This document shows positions 34,558-44,527 of a stretch of DNA of 64,000 bases, one piece after another. The first letter of the stretch is position 1. The number at the start of each line of letters is the position of its first letter. A program made the position numbers and the translations under genes. The notes under the pieces are model-generated. The model saw only the letters and a program-made list of their open reading frames with translations, was not told the DNA's origin and made no database searches. Source of the DNA: Paenibacillus sp. IHBB 10380 (GTDB lineage: Bacteria > Bacillota > Bacilli > Paenibacillales > Paenibacillaceae); assembly GCF_000949425.1 (NCBI RefSeq), contig NZ_CP010976.1, forward strand, positions 2,480,001 to 2,544,000. Reading direction: 5' to 3'.

Positions 34558-35751
34558 ATGCGGAACAAATATGAGATTACAACCTATCTGTATAACCAAT
34601 TAAAAGTACATAACCATTTAATTGGTGTTGCTGCAGGTTCAGGTATGACTGCTAAATATGCAGAACAAGGCGGTGCTGATTTTATTTTAGCTTTAAGTTC
34701 AGGTCGCTTCAGGCAAATGGGTGTCAGTTCGTTAGCGGGGTTTCTACCCTATGCCAATAGTAATGAAGTGGTGATGGACTTTGCCTCGAAGGAACTCATT
34801 CCAAGAATTAAGAATATCCCTATTTGTTTCGGTATATGCGCAACGGATCCAACCATCCTATTAGATCAGTACATCGATTTAATTAAAGACAAAGGTTTTG
34901 CTGGTATTAATAATTTTCCTAGTATCGGACTCATAGATGGTATTTTTAGAGAAGCATTAGAAGAACAAGGGATGACTTATGACAAAGAAGTAGAGGCTAT
35001 TCGTCTTGCTAACGAAAAAGGTTTGTTTACCGTAGCTTTTGTCTTCAATGAAGATCAAGCAGTGAGCATGTTAGAGGCGGGTGCTGATGTCATTTGTGTT
35101 CATTTAGGCCTAACCGAAGGTGGCTCATTAGGTGCTAAAAAGATTGTATCGTTGCAATCTGCTAAAAAAATGGCGATAACGATTTTTGATAGATGTAATC
35201 AAATCAATCCAAACATCATTAAAATGATCTATGGTGGTCCTGTTACTAAACCGATAGATGTTCAATTCATGTATGATGACACGGATATTATGGGTTATAT
35301 TGGCGGTTCCGTTTTTGAAAGAATACCTTCCGAACAGGCTTTAACACAAATTACGAAATCATTCAAACAATCCAATGATTTTCATTACGACGAATTGATA
35401 GCGAAAATAATTGAAGGTATAGGAAGTAAAGTAGATTATATAGAATTCATAAAAAGGTATATAAGTTTACACTATATGGACGACATCACGTTAAATGAAG
35501 TATCAGCTATATTAAGCTTATCTCGCTCCTATTTAAGCACATTGTTTAAGAAAGAAGTAGGTATCTCATTTACACAGTATCTGATTCATTTCCGACTTCA
35601 CCGTGCGATTGAAATATTACAGAAAGAAGATTTGCCTTTGAATAATGTTGCAGAAATGGTTGGTTACCCTAACTATGCTCAATTTAGTAAAATATTTAAG
35701 AATCATAAAGGCATCTCACCCACAGCGTATTTTAAAAACTTAAAAAAGTAA
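34558..35751 (+). CDS. AraC-type regulator with an N-terminal PEP-hydrolase-like TIM barrel
   Basis: 397 residues. Residues 1 to about 275 (GVAAGSGMTAKYAEQGGADF, NNFPSIGLIDG, ICVHLGLTEGGSLGAKKI, IYGGPV) are a TIM barrel of the so-called phosphoenolpyruvate hydrolase family, closely parallel to the gene at 37102. Residues about 295-397 are an AraC double helix-turn-helix (LNEVSAILSLSRSYLSTLFK, NNVAEMVGYPNYAQFSKIFK). A duplicated enzyme domain probably senses the ligand. It precedes and probably controls the two genes downstream. Confidence 0.88.
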   Translation: MRNKYEITTYLYNQLKVHNHLIGVAAGSGMTAKYAEQGGADFILALSSGRFRQMGVSSLAGFLPYANSNEVVMDFASKELIPRIKNIPICFGICATDPTILLDQYIDLIKDKGFAGINNFPSIGLIDGIFREALEEQGMTYDKEVEAIRLANEKGLFTVAFVFNEDQAVSMLEAGADVICVHLGLTEGGSLGAKKIVSLQSAKKMAITIFDRCNQINPNIIKMIYGGPVTKPIDVQFMYDDTDIMGYIGGSVFERIPSEQALTQITKSFKQSNDFHYDELIAKIIEGIGSKVDYIEFIKRYISLHYMDDITLNEVSAILSLSRSYLSTLFKKEVGISFTQYLIHFRLHRAIEILQKEDLPLNNVAEMVGYPNYAQFSKIFKNHKGISPTAYFKNLKK

Positions 35752-35796
35752 CATAAAGACAAATATATAGAACATAAACACATTAACTTTACGGAA

Positions 35797-35810
35797 GGAA
35801 AGCGTTATCA
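35797..35810 (+). promoter_or_regulatory. Candidate CcpA cre site
   Basis: GGAAAGCGTTATCA differs at one position from TGAAAGCGTTATCA, which fits the cre consensus TGWNANCGNTNWCA. It lies about 70 bases before the UPF0261 gene and after the AraC gene, suggesting carbon catabolite control. Confidence 0.5.
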
Positions 35811-35876
35811 TGTAATTAGATTCATGGTCCTGTTTTCTTTCGTGTTTATTATTACAATAAACGAGGAGTGATTAAT

Positions 35877-37088
35877 GTGAAGACGATTGCCTTAGCTGGA
35901 ACATTAGATTCAAAAGGTGAAGAATATCTATTTGTGAAAGAACTGATTGAATCATTAGGTCTACAGACTTTTACGATTCACACAGGTGTATTTGACCCCA
36001 TATTTGAGCCTGATGTTTCCAATGCACAAGTCGTAGCTGCGGCCGGAGAAGATATTAGAGAAATTGCCGCAAAGAAAGATCGAGCGAATGCTACAGCAGT
36101 TCTGTCTAAAGGTATGGAAATTTTATTACCTAAATTATATGCAGAAGGTAAGTTTGACGGAATACTATCATTTGGGGGTACAGGCGGTACATCGATCGTG
36201 ACACCAGGAATGAGAGCTTTACCCATTGGTGTACCTAAAGTGATGGTATCTACCGTTGCATCTGGAAATACTGAACCTTATATCGGTACAAGCGATATTA
36301 TTATGATGCCATCGGTTGTAGACGTTGCTGGTTTAAATGTCATTTCCACTAAAATATTCACAAATGCAGTGTTTGCGATTGTTGGAATGGTTAAATTTGA
36401 ACATACAACGGTATTAGAGAACAAACCTTTAATTGCAGCAACCATGTTTGGTTTAACCACACCATGCGTGAATTATGCTAAAAAATATCTAGAAGATAGA
36501 GGATATGAGCTGCTCATTTTCCATGCTACTGGTGTAGGCGGCCGTACTATGGAACATCTCATTTCAACTGGATTTTTTGACGGTGTCCTTGATTTAACGA
36601 CAACAGAGTGGGCTGATGAGACCGTCGGCGGTATTCTGGCAGCGGGTCCACATCGATTAGAAGCAGCAGCTAAGAAATCAATCCCACAAGTTGTATCCTT
36701 AGGAGCTTTAGATATGGTGAACTTTGGTCCATTTGCGTCTGTTCCTACACAATTTGAAGGCCGTAATTTCTATAAGCATAATCCCACGATTACCTTGATG
36801 CGCACAACGATTGAAGAAAATAAACAAATCGGTAAAATCATTGCCGATAAATTAAATATGTCACAAGGACCTACAACGTTAATACTTCCGTTAAAAGGAT
36901 TATCTGGCATTGATCTCGAAGGGCAGCCCTTCCACGGTCCAGAAGAAGATAAGATGTTATTCGATACATTGAGAGAACATATAGATCCAAGCAAAGTGGA
37001 AATCATAGAAATGGATACAGATATTAATAATCAGGAATTTGCTGAAGCCGCAGCTGAAAGATTAATTCAGATGTTAAGAAACAAATAA
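35877..37088 (+). CDS. Tm-1-like ATP-binding domain protein (UPF0261)
   Basis: 403 residues from the GTG at 35877 (GAGGAG 8 bases upstream; an earlier in-frame GTG is inside that region). [58 protein letters not shown] and [20 protein letters not shown] define the Tm-1/UPF0261 fold, which binds ATP. Plants and fungi join this domain to the TIM-barrel domain that is encoded here by the next gene, 13 bases downstream. The reaction is unknown. Confidence 0.9.
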   Translation: MKTIALAGTLDSKGEEYLFVKELIESLGLQTFTIHTGVFDPIFEPDVSNAQVVAAAGEDIREIAAKKDRANATAVLSKGMEILLPKLYAEGKFDGILSFGGTGGTSIVTPGMRALPIGVPKVMVSTVASGNTEPYIGTSDIIMMPSVVDVAGLNVISTKIFTNAVFAIVGMVKFEHTTVLENKPLIAATMFGLTTPCVNYAKKYLEDRGYELLIFHATGVGGRTMEHLISTGFFDGVLDLTTTEWADETVGGILAAGPHRLEAAAKKSIPQVVSLGALDMVNFGPFASVPTQFEGRNFYKHNPTITLMRTTIEENKQIGKIIADKLNMSQGPTTLILPLKGLSGIDLEGQPFHGPEEDKMLFDTLREHIDPSKVEIIEMDTDINNQEFAEAAAERLIQMLRNK

Positions 37089-37101
37089 GGGGCGAATGAT
37101 C

Positions 37102-37929
37102 ATGTTATCAAGACAAGAAATTATAAATCGTTTCAAAGAAGAGATTGCTAAAGGAAATATATTGTTAGGTGTCGGCGCGGGTACAGGTATTACAGCGAAA
37201 AGTAGTGAAGCGGGTGGTGCAGACATGTTAATCGTCTACAATTCCGGCCGTTACAGAATGGCTGGTCGTGGTTCTCTAGCTGGTTTACTGCCCTATGGAG
37301 ATGCTAACCAAATCGTCGTTGAAATGGGCAGTGAGGTACTCCCCATTGTGAAGAACACCCCTGTACTAGCCGGTGTATGTGGAACAGATCCTTTTAGACT
37401 TATGCATGTTTTCTTAAAACAATTAAAAGATCAAGGTTTCAGTGGGGTACAAAACTTCCCAACGGTTGGGTTAATTGATGGTGTTTTCCGTGCAAACCTA
37501 GAAGAAACAGGTATGGGCTATGATTTAGAAGTGGATATGATTAGACAAGCTCATGAATTAGATATGTTAACAACACCCTATGTATTCGATGAAGAACAAG
37601 CGAAAAAAATGGCTGAAGCGGGTGCAGATATATTAGTGGCTCATATGGGACTGACTACAAAAGGTACCATTGGTGCTCACACAGCTCTAACTTTAGATGA
37701 TTGTGTTGAACGTATTCAAGGTATTATTGACGCTGGTAAATCTGTTAATCCTGATATTATGGTCATTTGTCATGGAGGTCCCATTGCAGAACCTGACGAT
37801 GCCGCTTATGTCATTGAAAAAGTAGAGGGCATTGTTGGATTCTTTGGGGCATCTAGTATTGAAAGATTTGCTGCTGAAAAAGGAATTAAAGAGACATCTG
37901 CCTCTTTCAAAAATATTAGAAGCAAATAA
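37102..37929 (+). CDS. TIM-barrel 'phosphoenolpyruvate hydrolase' family protein
   Basis: 275 residues from the ATG at 37102 (AAGGGG 9 bases upstream). [53 protein letters not shown] and [13 protein letters not shown] define the family (PEP_hydrolase domain), which shares ancestry with PEP mutase-type barrels. The activity name is historical and unproven. It forms an operon with the UPF0261 gene; its paralogue is the sensor half of the AraC regulator upstream. Confidence 0.88.
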   Translation: MLSRQEIINRFKEEIAKGNILLGVGAGTGITAKSSEAGGADMLIVYNSGRYRMAGRGSLAGLLPYGDANQIVVEMGSEVLPIVKNTPVLAGVCGTDPFRLMHVFLKQLKDQGFSGVQNFPTVGLIDGVFRANLEETGMGYDLEVDMIRQAHELDMLTTPYVFDEEQAKKMAEAGADILVAHMGLTTKGTIGAHTALTLDDCVERIQGIIDAGKSVNPDIMVICHGGPIAEPDDAAYVIEKVEGIVGFFGASSIERFAAEKGIKETSASFKNIRSK

Positions 37930-37975
37930 AGTCAAATATTAGTCGCTCAACACCAAAATCGGTGCTTGAAAAAAT

Positions 37976-38164
37976 GAGTTGATAAATGACCGCTACGCGG
38001 ATGGATTGTCTTTCCGATCGCTGTTGCCCCCAAATTTTTTTATTACACCGCTAATAGCGGTTAAAATTCAGGGGCAAAGGCGAACGCTACGCTTCTCCAT
38101 GACAATTCCATCCTCTCCACTATAGTCAGCATAAAATTCTAGTTTCAGCAAGCACTGATTATGA
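37976..38164 (-). repeat. 189-bp dispersed intergenic repeat, copy 2 (inverted)
   Basis: Same length as, and about 85% identical to, copy 1 at 12541-12729, but in opposite orientation. The central hairpin differs in sequence (ACCGCTATTAGCGGT here, ACCGCAAAGAGCGGT there) yet keeps its pairing. It occupies most of the gap between two convergent genes. Confidence 0.8.
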
Positions 38165-38210
38165 ATTAGAGCCATATTAGTTTTCACTATTCATTGCTTA
38201 TATTTCTATG

Positions 38211-38252
38211 AGAAACGGCTTCGCCTTCCTTTAAGGACGCGAAGCCGTTTCT
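38211..38252. terminator. Strong stem-loop terminator, repeated hairpin family
   Basis: AGAAACGGCTTCGC (38211-38224) pairs perfectly with 38239-38252, followed by TCTTG. It lies between convergent genes and probably ends both transcripts. It is related in stem and loop to the hairpin at 19-58. Confidence 0.8.
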
Positions 38253-38272
38253 TCTTGTTTTATTTGATGAAC

Positions 38273-39883
38273 TTATATCGATTCACTAGAACTAGAATCA
38301 TCCTTTAATCGTTCGTCAGCATGAAGCTTTATTCGATACTCATGAGGAGATATCCCCTCTAGTTCTTTAAAAACACGAGAGAATTGCTTGCTATTCTCGA
38401 ACCCGACGGATTCCCCAATCCCTGCAAGTTTAAGCGGACTATTCAACAACAATTCCTTGGCTTGTCGAATCCGTACCTTTTTTAAGTATAGAACGAAATT
38501 GTCACCCGTATGAGCCTTAAATGCCTCACTAAAATAAGAGTAACTCAAGGACACATGATTGCTCACCATCGCCATATTCAACGGACGGGCATAGTACTCA
38601 TCTATAAAAGCAACTGCTTCTTTCATATCACCATGCTCTGTATATGCTGATCGAACCTGTGTAACATAATCATTCACGCTAATAAGTAAGTGTTCTAACT
38701 TGCGATAGTAATCATGAAAGCACCTGAAGTTGGACATATTCCCTACCTTCTTGTATAGCTTAAGTACTTCCACTGAAGATTCTCCGTATACAAGAAATAC
38801 CTCATCTAGTACCTGCTCATTCACGAGTCTACTAACTCGCTCCAAATACGCAATGTCGATCTGATGCAAATGTTCAATCTGAAATATTGAACCCAACAGC
38901 GCCATCATTTCTTTCTCACGGTCTGTACCGAGCATGTTAGCCAATTTACGGATATCCTCGTGGGGTAGTGAAAAGCTCCGACGTTCCTCTTTTACCGCTG
39001 CATAATCAATATAATTAGCTTGTGGATACACAAAGGTATATTGCAGTGCTCTAAGAGCCTCCTCATATTGCATTCTAATATCTAATAGGCTATGAGCCTC
39101 AGTGTTGCTAATACCCATTCGCAACCCATGCCAACCTTTTACTTCAGCCTGTATAGATAACTCTTGAAACCAATTCTTTGGACTCCCAACCAGCACTATT
39201 TTTCCTTCAAAGTCAGAGGTCATCGCTTCAAGGTTCCCGTCAAATGAACCAGACAGTCGTTCCACTAAACTTTGTGTCTCATTTGGAGACATCCTAGACC
39301 CATCTTCATATTGAAAATTCACAACGGCTACTCTATAGGGCTTCTTAAATTGATGAAACCCAATCTCGACAATATAACGCTCCAACTCCTCGTCCGACAA
39401 ATCCTTAGGTTGAAGCAACAATTGCTGTATACAACTGGAACGAAGCCCCTTGTAGAAAACTTCACTTTGCTCTTCTCGTTGCCGATTGATCGCTTCCTGT
39501 TCTGTTAATTCCTTCTCAATACGTATGAGTAGATCGAACAGTTCTTCACGGCGAATAGGCTTTAGCAAGTAGTCCTTCACCTTATATTTGATCGCTGTCT
39601 TTGCATATTCGAAATCATCATATCCACTTAAAATGACAACGACCGGTCCTTTATCGCCAGTCTCGATGGCTAAATCACCTATAAGTCGGATGCCGTCCAT
39701 TACAGGCATTCGTATATCCGTAATCACGATATCGGCACGTGTCTCTCTGTATTGATCCAATGCATTTTGTCCATTGCTCGCCATATGAATACCATATAAA
39801 TCTGGGAACTCTCGCTCAATCATCGTCTTTAATCCATATCGAATATTTTTCTCATCATCTACGATCAGTAGCGTTCGCTTCAT
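38273..39883 (-). CDS. YesN-type response regulator with AraC DNA-binding domain
   Basis: 536 residues. Receiver domain at 1-125: VDDEKN, the phospho-acceptor aspartate in VITDIRMPVMDG, VILSGYDDFEYAK, DYLLKPI. A long linker follows, and residues about 430-525 are the AraC helix-turn-helix pair (NMAMVSNHVSLSYSYFSEAF and GIGESVGFENSKQFSRVFKE). It is paired with the YesM-type kinase upstream, with which it overlaps by 29 bases. It probably activates the sugar transporter operon. Confidence 0.93.
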   Translation of the reverse strand: MKRTLLIVDDEKNIRYGLKTMIEREFPDLYGIHMASNGQNALDQYRETRADIVITDIRMPVMDGIRLIGDLAIETGDKGPVVVILSGYDDFEYAKTAIKYKVKDYLLKPIRREELFDLLIRIEKELTEQEAINRQREEQSEVFYKGLRSSCIQQLLLQPKDLSDEELERYIVEIGFHQFKKPYRVAVVNFQYEDGSRMSPNETQSLVERLSGSFDGNLEAMTSDFEGKIVLVGSPKNWFQELSIQAEVKGWHGLRMGISNTEAHSLLDIRMQYEEALRALQYTFVYPQANYIDYAAVKEERRSFSLPHEDIRKLANMLGTDREKEMMALLGSIFQIEHLHQIDIAYLERVSRLVNEQVLDEVFLVYGESSVEVLKLYKKVGNMSNFRCFHDYYRKLEHLLISVNDYVTQVRSAYTEHGDMKEAVAFIDEYYARPLNMAMVSNHVSLSYSYFSEAFKAHTGDNFVLYLKKVRIRQAKELLLNSPLKLAGIGESVGFENSKQFSRVFKELEGISPHEYRIKLHADERLKDDSSSSESI

Positions 39884-41780
39884 CCGTACTTCCTCCTGTC
39901 AATAGCACTTTAGGTAAAGTTATAAGTACTTTCGTATAAACGCCTTCTACACTAGAAATCTCCAACCCATAACTCTCGCCATAAAAGAGTTGAATCCGCT
40001 GATGTACATTATGTAATCCAATTCCTTCACTAGTCCTTACGTGGCCTTGTTTATCTTGATCTGACGCGTTCTGAATATTGAATCCATCCTCTTGTATCCC
40101 TTTATTTAGTTCTATAAGCTGATCGCTTCCCATGCCATCTCCATTATCCATAATCGAGATACAAATATCTTCTTTCACTGTCTCGATCAAGATATGAATT
40201 CTCTTGTCAGCCTCTTCTGTACTGGATTCTGACCACCCATGCTTCACACTGTTCTCTACGATGGGTTGGAGTGACATCTTCAGTACCTCTAGCTCCATAT
40301 ATTGAGGTGAAATATCCATGACCAACAAAATTGGCTCTTCAAACCGAATATTCATCACATCAATATAGTTTTGGATATGTCTGATTTCATCCTTTAATTT
40401 GACATATTCACCCGACCATTTGAAATTATAACGCATCATTCCACCAAGCGAAGTCAGAGCATCGGATACGGTGCGATTGTTGTCTATTTCCGCCAGCATT
40501 TTAATATTTTCTAACGTATTATAGAGGAAATGTGAATCAATTTGATTATGTAGCGTTCGTAATTCTGCTTCTTTGGTCAGTGCCTGCTTACGAACAGCTA
40601 CGGCAACAAGTTCATTGATTTTGTACATCAGCTTATTGAAATGATGAGCCAGCTCACTAATCTCTCCGCCACCACGAATCGTAATCCCTGAGTAGAGCTC
40701 CCCTCGACGAACCTTCTTCACCGCTTCGGTAAGTCTTACTAAATTTTTCAGAATAAAAGCATTTAATACATAGGCGATCACCGTGAATAATACGATAAAT
40801 AAAACATTGACTCCAATTGTCTTGTTACGGATAACCGAAATATCCTTCAAAACATCCTCCATAGAGACTACATTCAGCAAGTAAGCGTCCATACGCTCAA
40901 TTGGAGTCTGGATAAATAAGAACGATTTACCCTTCTCATTGTACTGAGTGTCCCATACTCCGCCTTGTCGAAGAGAGGTAAAACGATCGAGAATCACTTT
41001 ATTCATTTCTTTATTGTCTTGAAGGAAGGAATCATTCTCTTTTGTAAACATTTGTAAATCTCCATCTAATAAAAACAATTGCGACTGAGCATCCTGCATA
41101 TTCGAGAATGTCCTAGGTGAGAATTGAGACAGTAACATATCCACTTGAATAATGCCCGAATGCACACCGGTAGGGATACTGATCTCTCGAAGCAAAGAGA
41201 GTTTAGGTTTTTTCTCTGTTATTGAATTAGAATTTCTCTTCGTAAAGTCATGATCATCGTCTTGGAAATACCACATCTGTTGATCCCCTAGACCCAATGT
41301 CTGGTTATACCATGGTTCTTGCTGAATCCTATCCTCTCGGAAAATAATAGGCCAAATTTCATGTACATACTCGCTAGCCGAGAACAATCGCAAATGCTCA
41401 ATATTAGGATTGTTGAACTGTATCCGTGTTAAATTAACAAATGCATTCATATTAAAATCAACAAGTTCTCCTAACTGTGGTTCAGTCTCACTCGTCAAGT
41501 AATTCTCAACATCTGTATCAGATACAGCAAGCTGAGCCGAACGCTCCATCGACTCGATTTGATTCAGAATATGAAGTTTTTCCATTTCCAGTAAATTCCC
41601 ATTCTTACTCATCGTATCTTTAATATAGGTTTCATTAATTGCATTGAAAGAATAGACAGAAACTATTAAACTAGGCACCAAAATAATAAAAATATATGCG
41701 AATATTAGGCGACTCTGTAACGATCTACGATCCCACCAATACAACAATGATTGTACATATTTGGGTGTCCATTTCATCAT
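39855..41780 (-). CDS. YesM-type sensor histidine kinase
   Basis: 641 residues. Two membrane helices (about 22-44 and 310-330) enclose a large extracellular sensor. A HAMP domain precedes the LytS/YesM-type kinase core LRTLHNQIDSHFLYNTLENI, where histidine accepts phosphate. The ATPase domain contains LQPIVENSVKHG and GIGLHNVHQRIQ. The usual NPHFLYN is DSHFLYN here. It probably senses an extracellular saccharide, possibly through the binding protein encoded next to it. Confidence 0.92.
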   Translation of the reverse strand: MMKWTPKYVQSLLYWWDRRSLQSRLIFAYIFIILVPSLIVSVYSFNAINETYIKDTMSKNGNLLEMEKLHILNQIESMERSAQLAVSDTDVENYLTSETEPQLGELVDFNMNAFVNLTRIQFNNPNIEHLRLFSASEYVHEIWPIIFREDRIQQEPWYNQTLGLGDQQMWYFQDDDHDFTKRNSNSITEKKPKLSLLREISIPTGVHSGIIQVDMLLSQFSPRTFSNMQDAQSQLFLLDGDLQMFTKENDSFLQDNKEMNKVILDRFTSLRQGGVWDTQYNEKGKSFLFIQTPIERMDAYLLNVVSMEDVLKDISVIRNKTIGVNVLFIVLFTVIAYVLNAFILKNLVRLTEAVKKVRRGELYSGITIRGGGEISELAHHFNKLMYKINELVAVAVRKQALTKEAELRTLHNQIDSHFLYNTLENIKMLAEIDNNRTVSDALTSLGGMMRYNFKWSGEYVKLKDEIRHIQNYIDVMNIRFEEPILLVMDISPQYMELEVLKMSLQPIVENSVKHGWSESSTEEADKRIHILIETVKEDICISIMDNGDGMGSDQLIELNKGIQEDGFNIQNASDQDKQGHVRTSEGIGLHNVHQRIQLFYGESYGLEISSVEGVYTKVLITLPKVLLTGGSTDEANATDRR

Positions 41781-41806
41781 CTAGCACTCTCCATTCTCGT
41801 TGAAAC

Positions 41807-41840
41807 AGCCCCGAACTCGTTCAATTACGGGTTCGGGGCT
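41807..41840. terminator. Stem-loop between solute-binding-protein and kinase genes
   Basis: AGCCCCGAAC pairs perfectly with GTTCGGGGCT. With only a short T-rich tail on the minus strand, it may act as a partial terminator or mRNA stabiliser. This would explain high transporter but low kinase expression from one transcript. Confidence 0.65.
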
Positions 41841-41855
41841 CTATTACCTATATCA

Positions 41856-43523
41856 TTATTTGAGGAATTCCTCTAGCTTCTTCACGTTCTGCTCATATTT
41901 CGCTTGTTGGAATGCAGTCACTTTATCCAATCCGTCTTTCTTACGTTTATCTTGATACTCATCCCAAAGGGTGTCGAACTCGGCATCCGATTGTGCCATA
42001 AGAAGCTTAGGTAACGTCTTACCTAACAGCTGTCCAAGCTTCGTATTAATGATACCTTCTGGGGAATTACCTGTCGGATTCAATAACTCGAACTCAGATG
42101 CACTCACCGTCTTCCCTCTCGTCCAATCTTCAATGGATTTGTACGGTTCTACCCTTTTTGGTGCCCATTGATCTGTCATGTTCGTATTCATCAGCATCCA
42201 GAAGGTGTGCGATGCCCCATACTCTTTATCAAAGGCAGATCTGTCTGAATTTAGTAGTGCTAAAGCTTCTGGTTTAAACTGATCTTTTCCATCAATTGTA
42301 TCATAGGTGAAGCCTTTTTCTCCTAAGAACAAGTCCTTATTTCCCTCTTCACTATTCAAATAACTTAGGAAACGAATAGCACGAGCTTTGTCTTTCACAT
42401 TCTTGGAAATCAAGGTTACTGTCCAGCCAGAGATACCAGGACCATCCAGTGTAGGTGTATCTAGATTGCTGTTGGTTGGTCCATCAACAGCGATATATAC
42501 TGAATTCGGATCATTTGTAAAGAGCGTATTTAATTGTGCTTCCATATCTTTACCTTGATAGATCAATGCAAAATAACGGCCTTGTGCAAGCTTCTCTTCC
42601 ATTTGAGGACGCTTATCAATGAAAATGTCTTTGGAAAGTAGCCCATCTTGATTCGCTTGACGTAATGTTTTGAGCCATGTCACATATTCTGGATCCGTCG
42701 AGCGATCATATAGTTGGCCATCCTTCGCTTTTGGGATTGCTAATAGATTCTGTATATAACCTTCTAGGGAATAGTTCCCGTTCTCTGTAAACTCATGTAA
42801 TCCAAGTGGAATTAAAGGTTGACCGTTTACAGTACCGAATTTCTCCTTAGCGGATTGTAGCGCTTTCAAGAAACCATCTGGTGTACGCATATCCGGTTTA
42901 CCAAGGGCTTCGTACATGTCTTTACGTACGAGAAACACTTGGTTAGAGACATAAGTATCTCCATATTGAGCATAATCTTTCGGAGAAGACGACGCATTGG
43001 GATAAGCATAGACATTACCATCAGGCTGTGTATACCATGACAGCTTAGCTGCATCAGAGGATGTAAAGAAGTATGGATCATATTCATCAGCTAGTTCATT
43101 CAGCGGGAGTACCAACTCACCGTCAATCATCTTCTGTATGGAAGCTTCTCCTTTATCTAACGTTATGAAGTCTGGGAGATTACCAGACGCGATTAATGTA
43201 TTTAGCTTCTCATTTTCATTACCTGCAGGAACGATAAAATTAATATCTACGCCCGTCTTTTTCGTAATAAATTTCGACGTCGGATCCACGCCCCATTTAT
43301 TTGCAAACCAAGAGAAATTCAAATACCAATCAAATGTAATCGGAGTAATATCTTCTTTCCAACCCGGTTGATCTGCGGTCAGCTTGACGATGGGAGTGTC
43401 TTCCCCTTTATTACTATTAGCAGCTTTCTCTTTCTCACTATTCCCTGAGGAACAGGCAGCTGTAGAAACTACCATTACCAACGCTATCAGCAGGAACAAG
43501 CTACGCTTCAAATGATGATTCAT
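41856..43523 (-). CDS. Sugar ABC transporter solute-binding lipoprotein (LplA/LipO type)
   Basis: 555 residues. A lipoprotein signal ends in STAAC (Cys24). ITFDWYLNFSWFANKWGVDP and FITKKTGVDINFIVPAGNEN begin the type 1 binding fold, and RAIRFLSYLNSEEGNKDLFL is typical of the large Paenibacillus oligosaccharide-binding proteins. It captures a glycan oligomer at the cell surface for the permeases encoded at 43617 and 44528. The substrate is inferred from the GH30 and GH94-type neighbours. Confidence 0.9.
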   Translation of the reverse strand: MNHHLKRSLFLLIALVMVVSTAACSSGNSEKEKAANSNKGEDTPIVKLTADQPGWKEDITPITFDWYLNFSWFANKWGVDPTSKFITKKTGVDINFIVPAGNENEKLNTLIASGNLPDFITLDKGEASIQKMIDGELVLPLNELADEYDPYFFTSSDAAKLSWYTQPDGNVYAYPNASSSPKDYAQYGDTYVSNQVFLVRKDMYEALGKPDMRTPDGFLKALQSAKEKFGTVNGQPLIPLGLHEFTENGNYSLEGYIQNLLAIPKAKDGQLYDRSTDPEYVTWLKTLRQANQDGLLSKDIFIDKRPQMEEKLAQGRYFALIYQGKDMEAQLNTLFTNDPNSVYIAVDGPTNSNLDTPTLDGPGISGWTVTLISKNVKDKARAIRFLSYLNSEEGNKDLFLGEKGFTYDTIDGKDQFKPEALALLNSDRSAFDKEYGASHTFWMLMNTNMTDQWAPKRVEPYKSIEDWTRGKTVSASEFELLNPTGNSPEGIINTKLGQLLGKTLPKLLMAQSDAEFDTLWDEYQDKRKKDGLDKVTAFQQAKYEQNVKKLEEFLK

Positions 43524-43616
43524 GTTTTTTTCTTACCCCTTTTCATTGGTATCATTATTTATATTGCAACTCTCACCATCCGTAGATAGTAAGAGGAACT
43601 ACCTTGAAATAATAGA

Positions 43617-44506
43617 CTATCCTTTGATTGAACCAATCATCATACCCTTCACAAAGTACTTTTGTAAGAAAGGATAGACGAACACAATAGGAAGTGTCGT
43701 AACGACCATGGTCGCCAATTTAATCGATTGGGATGTCACTGTCTTTGTTCCAGCACTTCCTTGCACCGCAGTCATCATTTGACTTGAACTCGATTGCGCA
43801 ACAACTCGGTATAAATAAGTCTGTATAGGCTGTAGATCCGTATTGTTGATATAGATCATTCCCGTGAAATAATCATTCCATTGAAATACACCATGGAATA
43901 AGGCAATGGTCGCAATAACAGGCATGGATACGGGAAGAATCACTCTCAGAAAGATAGACCAATCGTTCGCACCGTCAATTCTAGCAGCTTCCTCCAACCC
44001 TTCTGGAATTTCTCGAAAGAACGTCATGAAGATGATAAGGTCGAAGAAACTGAACATGAAAGGAATGATATATACTAGGAAATTATCAAGTAAATGAAGA
44101 TCTTTAATCAGTAAGAATGACGGGATCAGTCCGCCTGCAAAGAATAGCGTAACCGTACCCATGATAATATAAATTTTACCTCCTATGAGTCCTTTTCGTG
44201 AGAAGGCGTAGGCCACCATCGCCGTAAAGAATACATGCGCTACAGTACCGCTGAGCGTCTTAGCAACCGTAATTCCCATGGCAGTCATAATACCTGGGCT
44301 TTCGAATACCGCCTCAAAATTCTTAAGACTGAACATTCTCGGCCACCAGTAGATCCCCCCCGCATAGCATCTGTGCCATTATTAAAGGCGTTGACCAAGA
44401 CGTACCATATCGGGTAAAGGGTAAGGAAACAGATAAGGAGCATACCGATCGTGTTGAGTAGATCGAAAAGGGCCTCACCTTTGGTTTTGCGTTGCAGAGT
44501 AAACAT
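43617..44506 (-). pseudogene. Sugar ABC permease (YtcP/AraQ-like) with an apparent one-base frameshift
   Basis: The 5' frame from 44506 gives KTKGEALFDLLNTIGMLLIC, then VNAFNNGTDAMRGG and goes out of frame. The rest, from MFSLKNFEAVFESPGI to the end, includes the EAA loop EEAARIDGANDWSIFLRVIL and the terminal YFVKGMMIGSIKG. The break is a run of seven C on the plus strand (44355-44361); eight would restore RGGIYWWPRMFSL, the family sequence. Either the gene is broken, the run slips, or the base count is a sequencing error. Confidence 0.85.
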
Positions 44507-44527
44507 GTGTGTATGAACCTCCTTGTT

